A stretch of 64,000 nucleotides of DNA from Silene latifolia (GCF_048544455.1 NC_133534.1:38626217-38690216); one strand, 5' to 3'; shown: positions 35,461-48,649, counted from the first letter of the stretch. Numbers and translations are program-made. Notes: a model not told the origin generated them from the letters alone.

Positions 35461-37133
35461 TTGTTATTAGCAGTTTAAGTGATCGTGATCTACACTGAAA
35501 AAGAAAGGAAAAACAAAACGAAATAAGCAACTCATCGAGGTGATTTAAGTCTATTTAAAATTCATTTTAATGTGTAGACTCATTGCATTTGTATAATCGA
35601 TCTACCTCAAGAATTATACAAATGATCCCAAGACTCAATTTCCGTAAATTGATAAGCCAACTGTTTAGCTAGTTCTATCGTTAGAACTCTTGGTCGATAG
35701 ATTTCCGTAAATCCTATCTATAGTCCACCATAATCACAGGATCGTACGAGTGACCATAGTGTTGAGATAAAATAGGTCAATCAGTTCCAACTTACCCGAC
35801 GTAGAAGGGGTCATATTATGCCTACCGACGAAGAAGGGATTCATTGGAGTTTGACCTATAAAGACTTTTCTCAATTTTTGGTTATACGAGGAAGATCCCA
35901 TCAACTTAGTTTTAATTCATTTTAAGTGAACGAAAAACTAGCATTGCGTGAATGAATTAATTTAGGTGATGACTTATAAAAACGTGTGATATCTGTATAT
36001 CATAGAAAACTAACGCGTGACCTCTATATGAGTCAGTTTTCATGCAATTATTAGGTGGTTTGGTTTTAGGCGGAATATGATGCAATCTATCGTTACGATA
36101 AAATAAATAAAAGAATGCAAAACGTAAATAAAAGTCCTAGTGTGGCCTATCCTAGTAAAAAGAACATAATACAACTTTGGAATCCACCGTTGGACCCGAG
36201 AAGCTTGTCTTGATGTTCCATCTTTGTCCATGCAGCGGGAGTGAGCATCCGATCTCCATCTTTGGTCTTCTCAAAATTACAATTTAAAAATTACAAAATA
36301 TAAACCTATTTACATTCTAAATAAAAAACTGTAATTACAAGGAAAAACCAAAACGGAGATACAAGATCTCAAAATACAACCAAGACTGTGTTCCATCATT
36401 ACGGTAACACGTTCTCCTAAGGCCACACTAAGTTACAACCGTTTGTAAAATTAAATACGTAATAAAACATTCAAGGTATTCAAAAGTAACGATAAATAGA
36501 AATGCATCAACTAAAATAAAATTTATTCGTGACATAATTCCGTAATTATGTTAAATTTATCCAAACCACCTTTTAACGATTAAAATTATGTGACAAAACC
36601 GCTTCTATCAACTTAATTTTAATTCATGATAATCCGTTACTTTAAATTGCTTTAAAATAACTAAATGGTACGTGAGTGAACCGTTTCACTATCAAGCGAA
36701 TGCATAAAATCCGTGTTATGCATATGTAATGGCCGAAAAAAACAATTTTTTTTTTTTTATTTTAGCTGCAATTGCCGAGAGCAAAAAAAACAAAAACATA
36801 ATTTTTTTTTTCTTTTTCTCACGGCCTGACCGAGAGCTGCCCAAAAAAATTTTTTTTTTTTTAATGGCTCATGCCGTGAGCAATAACAGGCCAAACAAAA
36901 TCGATTTGACAAAAACCAATTGCAATTTGGACATAATCCGTATTAAAACAAAAATTACAATTGACAAATCTTTAACATATTGCTATGATTATCGTTTAAA
37001 ATAACAATATGCAAAGAACAAATCGAAAAACAAAAATCAAACGATTGAGACTGATCAGCAGTAAGCCGTGTGGCACGGCTTCCAATGCAAAAAAAAAAAT
37101 TAAAAACAGCCGTGAAAAAAAAACTGGCCGCAT

Positions 37134-37165
<32 letters not shown>

Positions 37166-37240
37166 GCAAAAATTTATCGATTCAATTCGTTTAATGAAAA
37201 TCAACATGGAAAAATTACGTGGCCTCGCTCTGATACCACT

Positions 37241-38219
37241 TGTAGGGAAATATCCGTAAAATTCCCTTAAATTTTAGGACTATAACGTAAGTTTAGCATG
37301 CGATTTATGGTCATAAACGAAAAACAATAGAGAAACGATAAAGAACAAGAATCAACCTCGGGTCCTTTGTAAATACGGCCTAAGAACAGAAATCAATATA
37401 GATTTCCTCCTAATCGTTGCACCCAAGACCGTCTGAGACTATGCCCCTTGTGCTAGAAAGTACTCTCTAATTGCCTTGCAATATTGAGAGAGTTTTTGTG
37501 AGGTTTTCAATGTGAGATCTAGGTTTCAGAGAGAATGCCTCCAAAAACCTAATTTTTTTTGTGCAAATGAATATGCTTGGGTCAAAAGGAGAGAAAGCTC
37601 TCCTTTTGTTTGTTTCGGCCAAAACCGTGAGCTTCATGGGGAAGTGGGCTTTCACTTCCTCTTTATTTTAACTCGTGGTCCGACTCGAAAATGCTAAAAT
37701 GTATATGACGGGATTTTATTATAAATCGTAATCGGTTATCGGTTATTAAAATATCGACTAGTAACATGGATTAGTCGACATATTAATACTTGTCCGACAA
37801 AGACAATATTGTATAATTAATTCAATATACATCAATTAAATATAATCGTTTATATTCAATTTACGAATTAACCGCTTAATTCGTCTTAGCCATTATTATT
37901 TAATCCGTATTAAATAATTATCTCAACATCGCGTTTGACTAATTATTAGTCAATAACTTCGACTAACTGCTTAGTCATATTAGGCATCAACATGACTGTA
38001 TTTTCATACCGTCACATCTCTCAAACGTATCCTATAGGTGTGACTTTTAGGGACCAGTTGATCACCGCCATCTGTATGACAATAACGTCAAACTTATCTA
38101 GCAAGCCAACCGTTATTGATAAACGTGGACCAACTGATAATAATACAAAAGTATACCCTTTGATCCTTTTAGAGATTTAAATGTTATTGCACTAACTGTA
38201 GAGGACACCAGCCCCTACA
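37241..38219 (-). repeat. 5' LTR of the Ty1/copia element
   Basis: Right copy, 979 bp, TGTAGGGAAATATCC to CCCCTACA, preceded on its left by the PBS (reverse complement TGGTATCAGAGC at 37228-37239). Confidence 0.9.
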
Positions 38220-38660
38220 GGTGCACCATTCATCTGCATCAGCGAGTGATTTTCCTGCGTGTTTAGATGAATATGGGACTCTTTTACATACTGGAGTGTA
38301 GTTAAAATATTTAGAATCAAGCCTAGATGCTACCCATAGAAAGGGTCCCTGAACTCGGGAATAGGTAGCCAGCCATTCAGATCTAGTATGCCCAAATTGC
38401 TCGAACTTCTCCTGCAATTTAAAAGTCTGTTTGCAGCTAGTGTCATTTGTGCCAAATTGAATTAGTACTAATCCCATAAAATGAGAAGTCTGCCTGCACA
38501 TAACAGGCACCAAAGACTCTATCTCATAACCTTGGCTCGTTAAACAATCTGCCAATTTAGAGAGGTCGCGACAAACATACTGCCCTTGATCCATATAACC
38601 TGGAACATTCGCCAAAACACAAGTATAGGGAAATAAAAATAAATGAGACATTGTGTGCAA

Positions 38661-39524
38661 TAGGGATTTTTGAAATGTTTTACAGAAGAGAGAAGAGAGG
38701 TTATTGGGATATACTATTATGTTTCAGAAATTAGATATTATAGGCCTGGTATTTGGCACAACTGTCAACAGTGCCTGTTCGCATTACCCATATATTAAAT
38801 TTTTTGATTGAATGCTTGATTGTTCAATGTCCTTTTCTTGGGAATGGAAGTGTTATTAACAAATCATCAAAATATCTTGATACATACAAACTGGCCTTTT
38901 CTTAAAAGTGAACTCATAATCTTCACCAAAAATTATTATTAAAAGTGAACTAATAATCTGAAACAATTTTTTTTTAATTATTTGAACTAATAATCTAATA
39001 CTTTATTTAGTGAATCTCAACCTTTATTTAGTGAATCTCAGCTTTTATTTAGTGAATCTTGGGCCTTGTTTTGTGAATCTCTGTTGTAAACGTTACTGAT
39101 GCAATTTATTTATTTCTTTTTTGTGTGAAGCAGAGACCCCAATTTGTGAAACTAGAAAGTTATTTTGTGAAACTTAATAATTAATATATACAACCTGGGT
39201 AAGATTAAAAACTGAACTAATAATCTGAACCAAAAAGTGAACTTGTGAATCTCAGTCCTTGTGTTTGTGAATCCTAGAACTCTTTTTGTGAACCCTTTAG
39301 GAACGACCTATTTTGCTCTTTTCTTTATTTGTGATCCTCAGACCTTGTTTTGTGAATCTTAAGGCTTAATTTGTGTAACTCGAAGATAATATTCTGAGAC
39401 TTTATTTCTGAATCACATATTCTGCTCTCTTCCTTCATTTGTGAATCACATACCTTATTTAGTGAATCTTAAGCATTGTTTTGTGAATGTGAGATGTGAC
39501 TTTGTGAACCTTTTATCTTCTTAG
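38661..39524 (+). other. 3' part of FAR1-like intron 1, with minisatellite
   Basis: About 300 bp of AT-rich flank of the antisense fragment, then the TGTGAATCTCAGACCTT minisatellite (about 38995-39515), ending at the splice acceptor CTTCTTAG (39524). Units are degenerate and in FAR1 sense orientation. Confidence 0.75.
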
Positions 39525-39891
39525 GTGTTGATTCAAATGTCAACAACAACTCAGAGTGTAGTGTGACGCCTCGTGTCGGTTGTGGTGAGGTTCCTTGCTC
39601 TAACGTTGGTTCTGGTCAGGATGGTGAGGGTTCTACTGCTGTCTTAACAACCCCTACAATGCCAACTATTTCCACACCTACTACTTTGGTAACTTACACA
39701 CCGGGTGGCACTGAGCAATGGATAAGTAGGATTGAAGAGAAGTTTACACCCGTGGTTGGCAAAACATTTGTGGACTTAGAGTCAGCGATGTTGTTCTATA
39801 AAATTTATGCTATTGCTTGTGGGTTTGAAGCAAGGAAGTCTTCAACTAAGAGGTTTAAAGATGGTGTTATTCGAACAAAATGCATGGTTTG

Positions 39892-41321
39892 TGAAGAGTT
39901 AAGAACGATAAACACCTAAGAGGGGGAGGGGGTGAATTAGGTGTACCTTTTAAAAATTTTCTCGTTTACTTGGTTAATGACTAACACAAGTAAGATCTAT
40001 TAGGTACGAGTTTGAAAAACTTAATGGATTGTAAGTTCACAAACGGTACAGCAGGTCTATGCAACAGTATGATGAACTGTTGCACAGCACTGGCAACGAG
40101 ATAGGTAGATAAAAATGCAAAGGATAAATGAATGTAAAAGTAAATAAACAAACAAGACGATGTTTTAAAAATTGGTTCAGCTCCTACTCCGGAGCCTACG
40201 TCCAACCGTTATTTTATTGCTTGTTTAGAAATTTACTCAAACTTAACTAAACCCCTTACAATGAAAATAACTCGCCAACCTACTCCGGTTGCAATTGCTT
40301 GAAGCTACTCCGCTTCAAGACTTTCCCTTGCTCAAAGCTACTCCGCTTCAAGACTTAAAGTTCTATCTCAACGGTTTACAGAGTCAGAATCTCAGTCGTT
40401 CACTTAAGAACATGGAGATTACAATTAAGACCTAAACACGAGAATCATTGAACATATTCTTTATGCAACAGTTAAGCGAACTGATACTTGGAGATTTTAC
40501 AGCTTTGAAAAACAAGTGAAGACTTTTGAAAACAGAAAACGGTTTTGCAAATACTTGAAGAACAAAGCTTAAAATGCTGAAATGATTTTGCAAATGTTTT
40601 ACAATGAGTGTTCTGAAAAGTCTTGCAATAAATGAAAAATGAAGTGGCTATTTATAGAGAAAGGTAGTGTGTAAGAGAAGGATCTTAACACTACTTTAAT
40701 CTAATATCCACAAGTTTGTAGCATGCATTTTCATTTAAAAATATAAAAGAACAATCAGGTTTGAGAGGCTCAAGGTGGCTGCATTTTTCCAAAGCAAAGG
40801 AGTGTTTCCCATAAAGTATGGGAACTCACAATTTTGCCACAAATGGAAAAAGCATAAGACCTATTTTTAGCATGAAAAACAACTTGCACAAATGGGATTG
40901 ACATCTTTTAAATTATTGTGCAAGCATATTCCTTTTGTTCTTTTTGTTCTTCAGTTTGAAATAATGTTTGTTTTAAACATAGAAAAGCTTTTTAAAGAAT
41001 TTCAAACACTTGTGAATTTTCCCGAAAATTCTCCATTCGTTAGTACCAGAAACCATGGTGCAACAGTCTCAGGAACTGTTGCACGGTTTTGCCATAACTT
41101 ATGCGTAAAAGAAATATGTTGAACTACCTCGTTTACAACATTCATTCTAGGCAATGGGCTTTCTTGTCTTGCCTTCATCTTGATCATCTTGTTACTTTGA
41201 TTAGCTTGTGGACTCTTTGATTAATCATCAATAGCTTCAATTTTGCTAAACAATTTAACTAAGAGGCAAACAATTAAATAACAAATGAAACTTGACATCA
41301 TCAACCAAATGTGTTCTAACA
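39892..41321 (-). repeat. Sirevirus LTR 1 (left, 1430 bp)
   Basis: Plus-strand ends TGAAGAGTTAAG and GTGTTCTAACA. A TATAAATA box lies at 40649-40656 on the minus strand. Contains hairpin modules at 40060-40084 and 41059-41083. Followed by the purine tract AAAGGGGGAATT (minus strand, about 41321-41332). Confidence 0.9.
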
Positions 41322-41969
41322 AATTCCCCCTTTGATGATGACAAGTTTTAAATATGTGTTAAGTTCCCCCTAAGCCCATGGTGAGTCGGTCTTTGAACCA
41401 TATTCAATAAGACATCAAATAAACATGACATGATCAAGGTGAATGAGGGTCAACATGCTTATCCTAAGTAGAACATCTAATCATTATAGCTAAGACATTT
41501 TCACGGTGAACGTTAGCCTAAGAGTCATTGAATGAACATAAACACATAATTAACATACTTCCCCCTCTTGACATCATCAAAAGAAGGATGAAAACATGTT
41601 CAAGTAGTACAAGATAAACCACCAACAAATTGTTCGAGAAAATGAAAAAACAGTTCAGATTGCATGAGATATTAAGACAAGAAGCCAAAAGGGTTAGGAA
41701 GGCAATTTGGGCAAAAGATGGTTCGTTCATCATCATTGGGAACATTTCTTCCAAGGATTTGGACACGCTCTATGAGATATTCATTGATGGTTTTGAGCGC
41801 AACAACTTACTTCTTAAGGGTCTCATTATATTGATTGAAAGCCTAGTCACAATGGTCAAAAGCTTATCTAACTTCGCATTTATCGGACCCATTGCAACAG
41901 ATTGGATCAATCTGTTGCACAGACTTAAGCTTCTTGGCCGCTTTGGGATTTGATCCTCATTTTCTTTTG

Positions 41970-42255
41970 GTAATGGGTTTGGGTTTTGTGTTTGGTTTGA
42001 GATGAGATTCAACAAGTGGTTCATCAGCATCACCAAAAAGTTCTGTGATTTTGGATTTGGATTTGGATTTGGAATTGGGGGTTTTCGGTAAAGAGGGGAT
42101 CACGACCGTTATCAAGTACCTTGTCATAATTGTTTGGTTCATCAATTTGTTCATCATTTGGGATGAACTCATCTTCATGCATAACCTCCTTTTCTGATTT
42201 TTCGACTGGAGTATCCATATTTTCAGCAACATCATCATTTTTCCCACCTTCGGTT

Positions 42256-42305
<50 letters not shown>

Positions 42306-42602
42306 CACTCTATCTTTCTCCTTTCCTTTTTCTTTTTCGACATCAACTTCCTTTTCAACAATACTTTCAGCTTCTTTTTCTTTCTCAACATCATCAACAT
42401 TCTTCTTTTCTTTTCCTTTTTCGACAACAACTACTTCTTCAAAAACATCTTCAACGAGAACTTTCTCTTTGTTGATTTCACTTGCCAATTCATTAAGTGT
42501 AAGCTTATCTTTCTCAGAATCAATATCGACATTAGAGTCCAACATCATTGAAATTGGGGGACTCCTCTTTAATCCACCACGACCTCGCCCTTTGTATGTC
42601 AT
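41970..42602 (-). pseudogene. Extra 3' reading frame of the Sirevirus, copy 1
   Basis: Downstream of pol and on the same strand. Starts MTYKGRGRGGLKRSPP, then a long lysine/glutamate/valine-rich stretch, a poly-lysine run encoded by a homopolymer of about 45 bases (42257-42302), an acidic tail and IQIQIQN. No transmembrane segment was seen, so calling it env-like rests only on its position, as in other Sireviruses. Function unknown. Confidence 0.6.
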
Positions 42603-43019
42603 GGTTTTCTTTCATGAAACAATGGTCTTGACTGTTGCAGGCTTGGTAGGGGACGGTTGGGTTTTGTCGGATTTTTCGATATATGCAGCGGATTGGGTGG
42701 TCATTTTTAATTTGGCAATGTATTCTGGGTTGAAGGAGTTAATAGGAGGGTCGGTTGGTTTAGTGAGGGTGTGGATAATGAGCGCTAGTTGAGTGTAAGA
42801 ATGAAGAATTGATGCTCAAAAAGTAGGCTAGATGGAGGGATTATCTTGATTTGAAATAAGGTGAAGTTGAGAGGCTCAATGAAATAATTCACATGCAAGT
42901 GCAAGATTTTAATTAAAATTCTCGGTCCATTTTGCATGTTGGAGATTTTGACATTTTAAACTTTAGACATGTACATCCCTTTTTCTAGTCAATCATATAG
43001 GAAAAATAATTTCATTAGA

Positions 43020-46000
43020 GTCACATATCACCCAACAAACCAATTTCCAACCGAAGTTTTACGAATTGTTCTCTTTCCAACGGTTTTGTAAAAATGTCCG
43101 CAATTTGATTTTCCGTTTTACAAAAGTTAAGACTAATTGTTCCTTTTTCGACTTGATCACGTAAGAAATGATGCTTAATCTCAATATGTTTAGTACATGA
43201 ATGTTGTATTGGGTTCTTTGAAATGTTAATTGCACTAGTATTATCGCAAAATATCGGAGTTGTTTCGAAGATCATACCATAGTCGTGCAATTGTTGATGA
43301 ACCCAAATGATTTGTGTGCAACAGAGTCTTTGCCTTTGTTGTATTCACTTTCAGCCGTGGACAATGATACCGTGTTTTTCTTTTTGGATGCCCAAGTGGT
43401 TAAACAAGGGCCCGTGAATGCAGCAATTCCGGATGTGCTTTTTATGTCCACCGTGCTGCCGCGTAATCCGCATCAGAGAATCCTACAAGATCAAGTTTGT
43501 AATGAGATGGATACCAAAGATGCAAGTCTTGTATTCCAATCAAATACTTGAAAGTCCGTTTGACGGTTTTAAAGTGTTATTCCTTAGGATTTGATTGGAA
43601 ACAAGCACACAAACATACGCTAAATTGAATGTCGGGTCGACTAGTGTTTAGATAAAGCAATGAACCAATCATACCTCGATACACCGTTTCACTAACACTC
43701 TTACCATTTTGGTCTTGATCAAGTTTAATACCATTGGTGTAGCAACGGGTTTGGCATTAGTCAACCCAAACTTACTTAGCATTTACTTCAAATACTTTTG
43801 TCAATGGATCATGGTGCCTTGTTCACTTTGCTTAATTTGGAGACCAAGGAAGAATCCAAGTTCTTCCATCATGCTCATTTCAAACTCAGAAGTCATGAGA
43901 TCCGAAAAGTACTTATAAAGAGTGTTGTTAGTTGCACCAAAAATAATGTCATGGACATATACTTGCACAAGCAACAGTTCCTCTGACTGTGACTTGATAA
44001 ACAATGTTTTATCGACCGAACCACGTAGAAAACCATTTTCTAACAGGAATTTTGAAAGTCTATCATACCAAGCTCGAGGAGCCTGTTTTAAACCATAAAG
44101 TGCTTTGTCAAGTTTAAATACGTGATTAGGGAACTCATTGTTTATAAAGCCCGGAGGTTGTTCGACAAAAACTTCTTCTTCAAGATAGCCATTTAAGAAA
44201 GCGGTTTTAACATCCATTTGAAAAAGTTTTATGCCAAAATGAGATGCAAAAGCTATGAGCATTCGTATGGCTTCAAGCCTAGCTACTGGTGCAAAGGTTT
44301 CATCGTAGTCAATCCCCTTTTGTTGATTAAACCCTTCTACCACTAGTCTAGCTTTATTCCTTACGATTTTTCCACTATCATCAAGCTTATTGCAAAAGAC
44401 CCATCTAATACTAATTACAGTACGATTAGATGGTCTAGAGACAAGATGCCATACCTCATTCCTCTTGAATTGATCTAGCTCCTCTTGCATGGTCGTCACC
44501 CAACATGAGTCATTAAGAGCAATGGTGAAGTGGCTAGGTTCGATTTGTGAGAGATATGGATTGTAGGCACAAACGTTTTGGAGGAATGACCTGATTTTTA
44601 CTCCGGATTCAAGGTCACTAGTCTGATTTGTGGGAGGATAGGAGCTTTGGCGTTTCCATTTTGTTGGAACAATGGTGTTGGAGGCTTCATTTGGTTCTGA
44701 TGCAACAGATTGCGATGGATTGTTGCATGAGGGTGATTTTATGAGGGTGATTGTGGATCAGTTTCTGTTTGAGTAGTGAATGGTTCACTACCATCCTCAT
44801 TCCCCCTGGATGAGTTAGCTCTATTTAGAGATGAGGAAGGGTTAGTTCCCCCTGAGTTTTGGCCACCTTCTTCATGCAACAGATGCTCTGACTGTTGCAC
44901 AACTTCCGCAACCTCTTCCACCATGTCCATGTTATGACAAATCATTCCAATGTCGAAATCATCATCCTTCTCTTCATCATCAGCCTGTTCATTAGACATA
45001 AAAAGACTAGATTCGTCAAATATTACATGAACGCTTTATTCCATTTTCATAGTCCTTTTGTTGTAAACTTTGTAAGCTTTACTATGACTAGAATAACCAA
45101 CAAATACTCCTTCATTACTACGAGCATCAAATTTACCTAGGTTGTTTTTGCCATTGTTGTGAACAAAGCATTTAATACCAAAGCATTTTAAATGTGAGAT
45201 GTTAGACTTTCTTCCTTGTAGTAATTCATAAGGTGTTTCGTTAATTATTTTCCTAATCATGACTCGGTTGTAGATGTAACAAGATGTTTACGGCCTCGGC
45301 CCAAAAGTTCTTTGGTACTTTAGAGCTAATGATCATAGTCCTAGCCATGTTTTCAAGAGTTCGATTCATTCGTTCCACAACCCCATTTTGTTGAGGGGTT
45401 CTTGCGGCCGAAAAATTATGGCTAATACCATGATCATTACAATAGTCCTCAAATGATGAATTCTCAAATTCGGTTCCATGGTCGGATCTTAAGGATGCAA
45501 GTTTTAGACCAAATTTGTTTTGAACCATTTTAACCCAAATTAAGAATTCATCAATTGCTTGGTCTTTGGAACTTAAGAAAAGTAGCCAAACATATCTTGA
45601 AAGGTCATCTACAATCACACAAATATAGCGACTTTCACCCTTGCTAACAATACGCATGGGTCCACATAAATCAATGTAAACAAGTTCAAGGACATGAGAA
45701 GTGCTAACACAATTTTTTTGGATTTAAAGGAGCATTTAACTTGTTTACCTCTAACACAATCATCACAAAGTGATTTAAACTCAAATTTCATGTTAGGCAT
45801 GCCATCTACTAGGTCAAGTTTCTTTAAAGTATTAAGGGTTTTAGCATTAACATGACCCAACCTTTTATGCCAAAGCAAAGGGTTATTTTTGTGAACATTC
45901 ATACATGATAAAGTTTGACCCGACAATGAGCATAGGTTAGTCATGTACACATCTTTGACACGCTTACCTTCAAGAATTAACTCTCTAATTTTACCATAAA

Positions 46001-46290
46001 GTATTCTACATATACTAGCATGAAATTCAACAATGTTACCTCAATCACACAATTGTGAAATGCTTAGAAGATTGTGTTTCAAACCTTTGACAAGCAACAC
46101 TTTGTCGACACATAGTGACTTTGACTTACCAACTTTTCCAATACCAATGATTTCACCTCGTTTTTTGTCACCAAAAGTCACCATGCCACCTTTGTAGGCT
46201 TCTAGCGAGAGGAATTGGTTTTCTTCTCCCGTCATATGACGAGAGCATCGAATATCTAAGTACCAATTGCTGCTGCCTCCCACTAATGCC
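43020..46290 (-). pseudogene. pol region of the Sirevirus, copy 1
   Basis: Protease-type WYLDIRCSRHMTG near 46260; integrase with WHKRLGHVNAKTL, VDDLSRYVWLLFL, LRSDHGTEFEN and ARTPQQNGVVERMNRTLENM; RT with RWVFCNKLDDSGKIVRNKAR, MDVKTAFLNGYLEEEVFVEQ and ALYGLKQAPRAWY; RNase H with FCDNTSAINISKNP. Order protease-integrase-RT-RNase H is that of Ty1/copia. Fossil, broken. Confidence 0.85.
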
Positions 46291-46299
46291 TATACAAGA

Positions 46300-48588
46300 T
46301 CAAACAGTTAGTTTGGGAACCCAAACAAGTTTGGGTCCCTTCTTGACACTAGCTTGTTGCACCAAGTCTTTCTTGATCCATACCTTTTTAGCTAATTTAG
46401 TGTTCTTTTCTAGGTCACGTTTTCTCTTTTCACAATTTTTAAGCTCATGACCAGTATTACCACAGTAGTTGCAAATAACAAAATCAGGAAGTCCAGCATA
46501 CTTTTGTCTTCTAAAATCAGTTTTGCTTGGGTCTTGGTTTCGGATGCAACAGTGCGTGCTACTGTTGCATTTGAAACCAAGTTCAGCATTCTTTGCAAGC
46601 TTTTCATACTCTTGGGACTGTTTTAGAGGAAATTTTAAAACATTATGACTTCCTTCCCATTTTAGGTGAAACATCTTAGCCTCATCTAGCTCTTTGGTCA
46701 ATGTATCAATTTTAGCAAGATGATTAAGATTTAGTTGACCTACTTTGTCGAAAGCGTGTTTAGCATGTCTTACTTCATCACTAAGCAATAAACCAATTTG
46801 CTCAAGTTGCTTGTTATCTCTTTTACACAAAGTGAGGTCAGCTAGCAGAGAGTCACGTTCCTCAATTAGCGAGGACACATGTTTTGTGAGAGTCTCAATT
46901 TCCCTTTTAGACTCAGATGCAACAGTTGCATCATCTGTTGCATGGATTTGTTCAGCCTTTTTCAGAGTTTCAATTTGAACAAGAAGGTCATCGTTTGATT
47001 TTTGCACTCGATCTAAAGCACTTTTAACATGACTTGACTCGTCGTTTAACATTTCAGCAATTTTGACAAGATCATCTTTTTGAATTTTGCATGTTGCAAG
47101 ATCAATCAAGAGTTGGTCACGTTCTTTTGTTAGTGAGGACACAGTTTTGACGAGGGACTCATCTCCTTTGTTAGACACAGATGCAACGAGTGCTTTCTGT
47201 TGCATGCGTTTCATCAACCCTTTTAGCAAGAAACAAATTCTGTTTTCGGAGCTTTTTAATCTCCTTTTCAAGACTCAATGATGTACTAGGTTGATCAACC
47301 TCATTTAGACATTCTTTCAAACCAACATTTTCTTTGGCTATGTCTTCAATTTCAGTTTGCATAGCCTCTAATTTATTGTTTTGGACACGACACTTATCAA
47401 TGAATTGGTCTAAGAGGAGACAAACTTTGTCTTTAGAGAAAGATCGAACCTTTTTCTTGAGCTTATTTACCTCATTGTCGAATCTGAATACGAGTTCACG
47501 GAGTGAGCCATAAGACATTTGACATTTTGTTTCTTTGTTGACTTTGGAACATCATTGATTGATTGAGAAGAGATGCACATTTTGGCGTCTAATTCTTCCT
47601 CAAGGACATCGTCCTCATCGGAATCGGACATGCCCCAAATGGCTGTCATTACTTCATTCTTGTATTCTCTTTTAGCAAAATCACGCTTTTCTTTAGATTT
47701 GATGTCATTCCACTTAGGACATTCTTTTATTTGGTGACCGTTGTCACCACATTTGAAGCAACCCATAGTGGAACTAGATCTTCTTTTAGGAAAACGTCTT
47801 TTGCTAGTATAGTTATTTGACCTTTGTGAATTTCGACCATTAATCATGCCAACAATGTTTTTGGTGAACATTGCAAACTCATCATATTTATCCTCCTCAT
47901 CACTTGAGAGAGCATTGAGAGCGAGTCCTTTCCCTTTAGAGCTTTCACTAGAGCGCTTCATGAGAGTTAACTCATGAGCCATGAGTGAGCCCATAAGTTC
48001 ATCAAGGGATAACAAGGAAAGGTCTTTAGCTTCCTCAATAGCCGTAACCTTCGGTTGCCATTTTTCAGATAGGCTACGAAGGATTTTACGGACTAAATCC
48101 TCGGATTCAAAGTTTCTACCTAGACTCTTGAGGTCATTAACAATACTAGAGAAGCGTGAAGACAAACTATTAATTGACTCATCTCTTCCCATGTTGAACA
48201 TCTCATATTGTTGCATGAGAAGATCAACACGGTACTTTTTGACTTGTGACGTTCCCTCATAAGCAAGATTAAGGGTGTCCCAAATTTCCTTTGCCGAGTC
48301 ACATCCGGATATCCGGTTAATCTCTTGTTCACCGATGCCATATTGAAGGATGGACATGGCTTTAGAGTTTTTCTCGACTTTCCTATAATCGGCTTCAACA
48401 TATTTGTCCTCACTTTTGAGGGACTTAGTGCCATCGGCATTAGTCATCTCAATCTTGAGGGGACCCTTTTGAATGATCAACCAACATTCGTAGTCCGCAC
48501 TTTTGACATAGTGCTCCATGCGGTGTTTCCACCAAGCATAATTTTCCCCCTTAAAGATGGGAAACTTAGTATGTTTTGAATCGTCCAT
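46300..48588 (-). pseudogene. gag region of the Sirevirus, copy 1
   Basis: Begins MDDSKHTKFPIFKGENYAWW (UBN2-type capsid domain of copia gag), followed by a first knuckle CFKCGDNGHQIKEC, a long coiled coil with repeated SLTKERDQLL/SLIEERDSLL blocks and a second knuckle CNYCGNTGHELKNC. The large gag with a coiled coil is a Sirevirus trait. Broken. Confidence 0.85.
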
Positions 48589-48649
48589 AACTATAGGATC
48601 AACTCTTTGGTTTTAACCAATATCAAGAGCACGAGGCTCTGATACCAAT

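Larger units (their letters stand above)
29576..38219 (-). mobile_element. Ty1/copia retrotransposon (8644 bp) with both LTRs, broken
   Basis: Minus-strand element with two LTRs of about 978 bp (29576-30553 and 37241-38219), the target duplication GGTGC (29571-29575, 38220-38224), a tRNA-Met PBS (37228-37239) and a purine-rich tract at 30554-30570. The LTRs differ at roughly ten positions (about 99% identical by eye), so insertion was recent, below about one million years at usual plant rates. Gag, protease, integrase, reverse transcriptase and RNase H are all recognisable, in copia order. The coding region has several breaks (about six). The 35460-37240 leader is long and holds T-runs. It lies in the antisense gene fragment within intron 1. 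Confidence 0.9.
29511..38660 (-). pseudogene. Antisense gene fragment in intron 1, possible XS-domain protein, split by a copia element
   Basis: A minus-strand frame starts at 38660 (MHTMSHLFLFPYTCVLANVP) and runs to the copia target site at 38220; on the other side of the element it continues in frame from 29570 to a TAA at 29511-29513. Without the insertion it would encode about 175 residues. The segment FMGLVLIQFG..KLQEKFEQFGHTRSEWLATYS..GPFLWVASRLD resembles the end of the XS domain of SGS3/IDN2-type RNA-silencing proteins (L..F...G..R..W pattern), but the match is weak and by eye. It lies antisense within intron 1 of the FAR1-like gene, so it may be a captured host fragment. Function unknown. 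Confidence 0.45.
40060..47204. repeat. Spaced inverted-repeat modules TGCAACAGT..ACTGTTGCA in the Sirevirus
   Basis: Hairpin-capable modules 23-27 bp long, with a 7-9 bp spacer, at 40060-40084, 41059-41083, 41893-41919, 44701-44727, 44875-44899, 46545-46569, 46918-46942 and 47182-47204, plus a weaker one near 43316. Arms are conserved while spacers vary. They occur in LTR, extra frame, pol and gag, and recur at the matching places in copy 2. Repeated palindromes are known in Sirevirus non-coding regions, but with other sequences as far as I recall. Confidence 0.8.
41322..48649 (-). mobile_element. Sirevirus internal region, copy 1
   Basis: Runs from the polypurine tract at 41322 to the PBS (48636-48647). 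Parts: extra 3' reading frame (about 41970-42602), RNase H and RT (43020-44500), integrase (45040-45950), protease (about 46040-46290), gag (46300-48588). Not intact. Seven of the spaced inverted-repeat modules lie in it. Confidence 0.9.

Noticed and set aside
36729-37160. Phenylalanine-rich small frames near the copia PBS
   Set aside because: They are translations of T-runs in the element leader.
42130-42792. Plus-strand serine/phenylalanine-rich frame, also at 50890-51548
   Set aside because: It is the reverse complement of the lysine/glutamate-rich extra frame of the Sirevirus.
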